Positions 63,001 through 64,000 of a stretch of 64,000 nucleotides of DNA are shown here, one piece after another. Every line of letters begins with the position of its first letter. Position 1 is the stretch's first letter. Where the stretch lies: NCBI RefSeq assembly GCF_014905175.1, contig NC_057788.1, positions 25,576,154 through 25,640,153 of the forward strand, given 5' to 3'. This DNA is from Aphidius gifuensis. Its lineage: Eukaryota > Arthropoda > Insecta > Hymenoptera > Braconidae. The notes under the pieces were generated by a model. It did no database searches and had not been told where the DNA came from. It was given only the letters and a program-made list of their open reading frames with translations. The position numbers and the translations under genes were made by a program.

Positions 63001-64000
63001 GTGGCGGTGTTAATGTTTCAATTGGCCCCTGGCAATTTTTTTTAACTCTAACCCTTTCTTTTTTTTTTTTTTTTAATATTATTTACTGTATTACACTTTT
63101 AACTTTATAAGAGTGTCTTTGATGACACTTCAAACGATAAACCAAAATTTTACTTTGAAGAATTTAAAAGAGAAAAAAAAAATAAATATAAAATATGTAT
63201 TAGTAGAAAATAATATAAGCTATTTATAAAAATATATGATTTTATAAATAAAATATTTTCACACGAGGAAAAAAAAAAAAAAAATTGATTCATGATTGAT
63301 AAAATTATCCACTATATTTTCTAATTTATATTTAGACATTTTCTGAGGGTGTGAGTTAACGTTATGATGATATAATCTTACACAAATGGAAAATCGATTA
63401 ACATCGCTAGAATGACCAGGCAAAATTTTTCCAAAACTAAAGGGGTTGTTATATATATTTTTAACGTTATTTTAAAAAAACACATACAGTTATATATTTG
63501 TTATTTTTTTTTTTCTACAAAATCATTGTATTTTTTGTCACCATTTTTTTTTTTTTTTGACAATGCTGGGAATATATATAGAACTGTCGGTGCAAATTGA
63601 ACAAGAGATGGTTTTATTTTTCTTTTGATATAAAAAAAAAAAAGATACAAGTATTAAAAAAAAAAGAAAAATAAAATCGTCATGTCATTTTGGTAAAATA
63701 AAATTTAACCCTCTTTCTTGTCACTATTTTTATATATTAACAAATTTTTTTTTTAATTTCTTTTCTTTTTTTTTAGCCCCAATGTGTGTGTATATGTGGC
63801 TGATCACACCTGACGATATATAAGATTTAATTCAATTCAGTTAAGGGGTTGAAACGGAAAATCGCTCGACTTCAATTTTTTTTTTTTACTATTGTTGCAA
63901 AATTTTTGGTATAGGTATATAAAAAAAAAGTCTCTCAGCATCGTTATTTTATTTTTATGTTATATATAATCAGAAATCATGGAACAACCCCTCTCAACAA
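60062..64000. other. AT-rich non-coding flank after the receptor array
   Basis: Only homopolymer-driven short frames are seen. Slightly more complex islands occur at about 60225-60430, 60925-61000 and 62980-63050. No gene, RNA or mobile element is recognised. It may be intron of a gene extending beyond the window. Confidence 0.5.

Overview
The window is eukaryotic nuclear DNA, almost certainly from an insect and plausibly a small hymenopteran such as a parasitoid wasp. It is very AT-rich, with endless poly-A and poly-T runs. Genes have short GT-AG introns (often 50-150 bp), and protein content is insect-like: a sugar gustatory receptor, a tandem gustatory receptor cluster, and conserved single-copy housekeeping genes. 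The wasp assignment is inference from composition and gene style, not a proven identification. All gene models below were assembled by hand from open frames, GT/AG (and two GC/AG) splice signals and phase bookkeeping. Every model closes in frame except where stated.

Layout. 1-2.1 kb: a doubtful two-exon small ORF, then a secreted chymotrypsin-fold protease homologue that has lost its catalytic His. 2.5-4.6 kb (-): a nine-exon sugar-type gustatory receptor. 5.1-6.5 kb (+): ribosomal protein S3A. 6.9-7.3 kb (+): a UPF0449 (C19orf25-like) protein. 8.2-12.2 kb (-): a TMEM268-like membrane protein with two homologous alternative last exons. 13.5-14.9 kb (+): TTC19. 15.2-16.5 kb (-): ZIP7/Catsup zinc transporter. 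17.1-19.7 kb: a composite satellite, in which a 123-124 bp direct tandem array is flanked on both sides by a 34 bp core repeated 13 times in strictly alternating orientation. 19.9-21.9 kb (-): SCYL3 pseudokinase, head to head with mRpL30 (22.4-23.1 kb, +). 24.3-36.0 kb (-): a large C2-PDZ-DH-PH Rho guanine nucleotide exchange factor. Its reading frame is interrupted by one in-frame TGA followed by 218 further open codons.

36-55 kb holds no supportable coding sequence except an isolated minus-strand exon at 54944-55011. It is probably upstream intron or regulatory DNA, rich in microsatellites and homopolymers. 55.4-60.1 kb (+): three tandem gustatory receptor genes with identical five-exon architecture; the middle copy carries a 1-nt frame disruption. 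60.1-64 kb is non-coding, AT-rich sequence.

The genes do not form one pathway. They are a run of housekeeping genes (ribosome, mitoribosome, complex III assembly, zinc efflux), chemosensory genes and one signalling gene. The most interesting points are the composite satellite with a repeated TAGATGGCGCTGAA motif, the possible stop-codon readthrough in the RhoGEF, the duplicated TMEM268 last exon served by a GC donor, and the protease homologue that has lost three conserved features.
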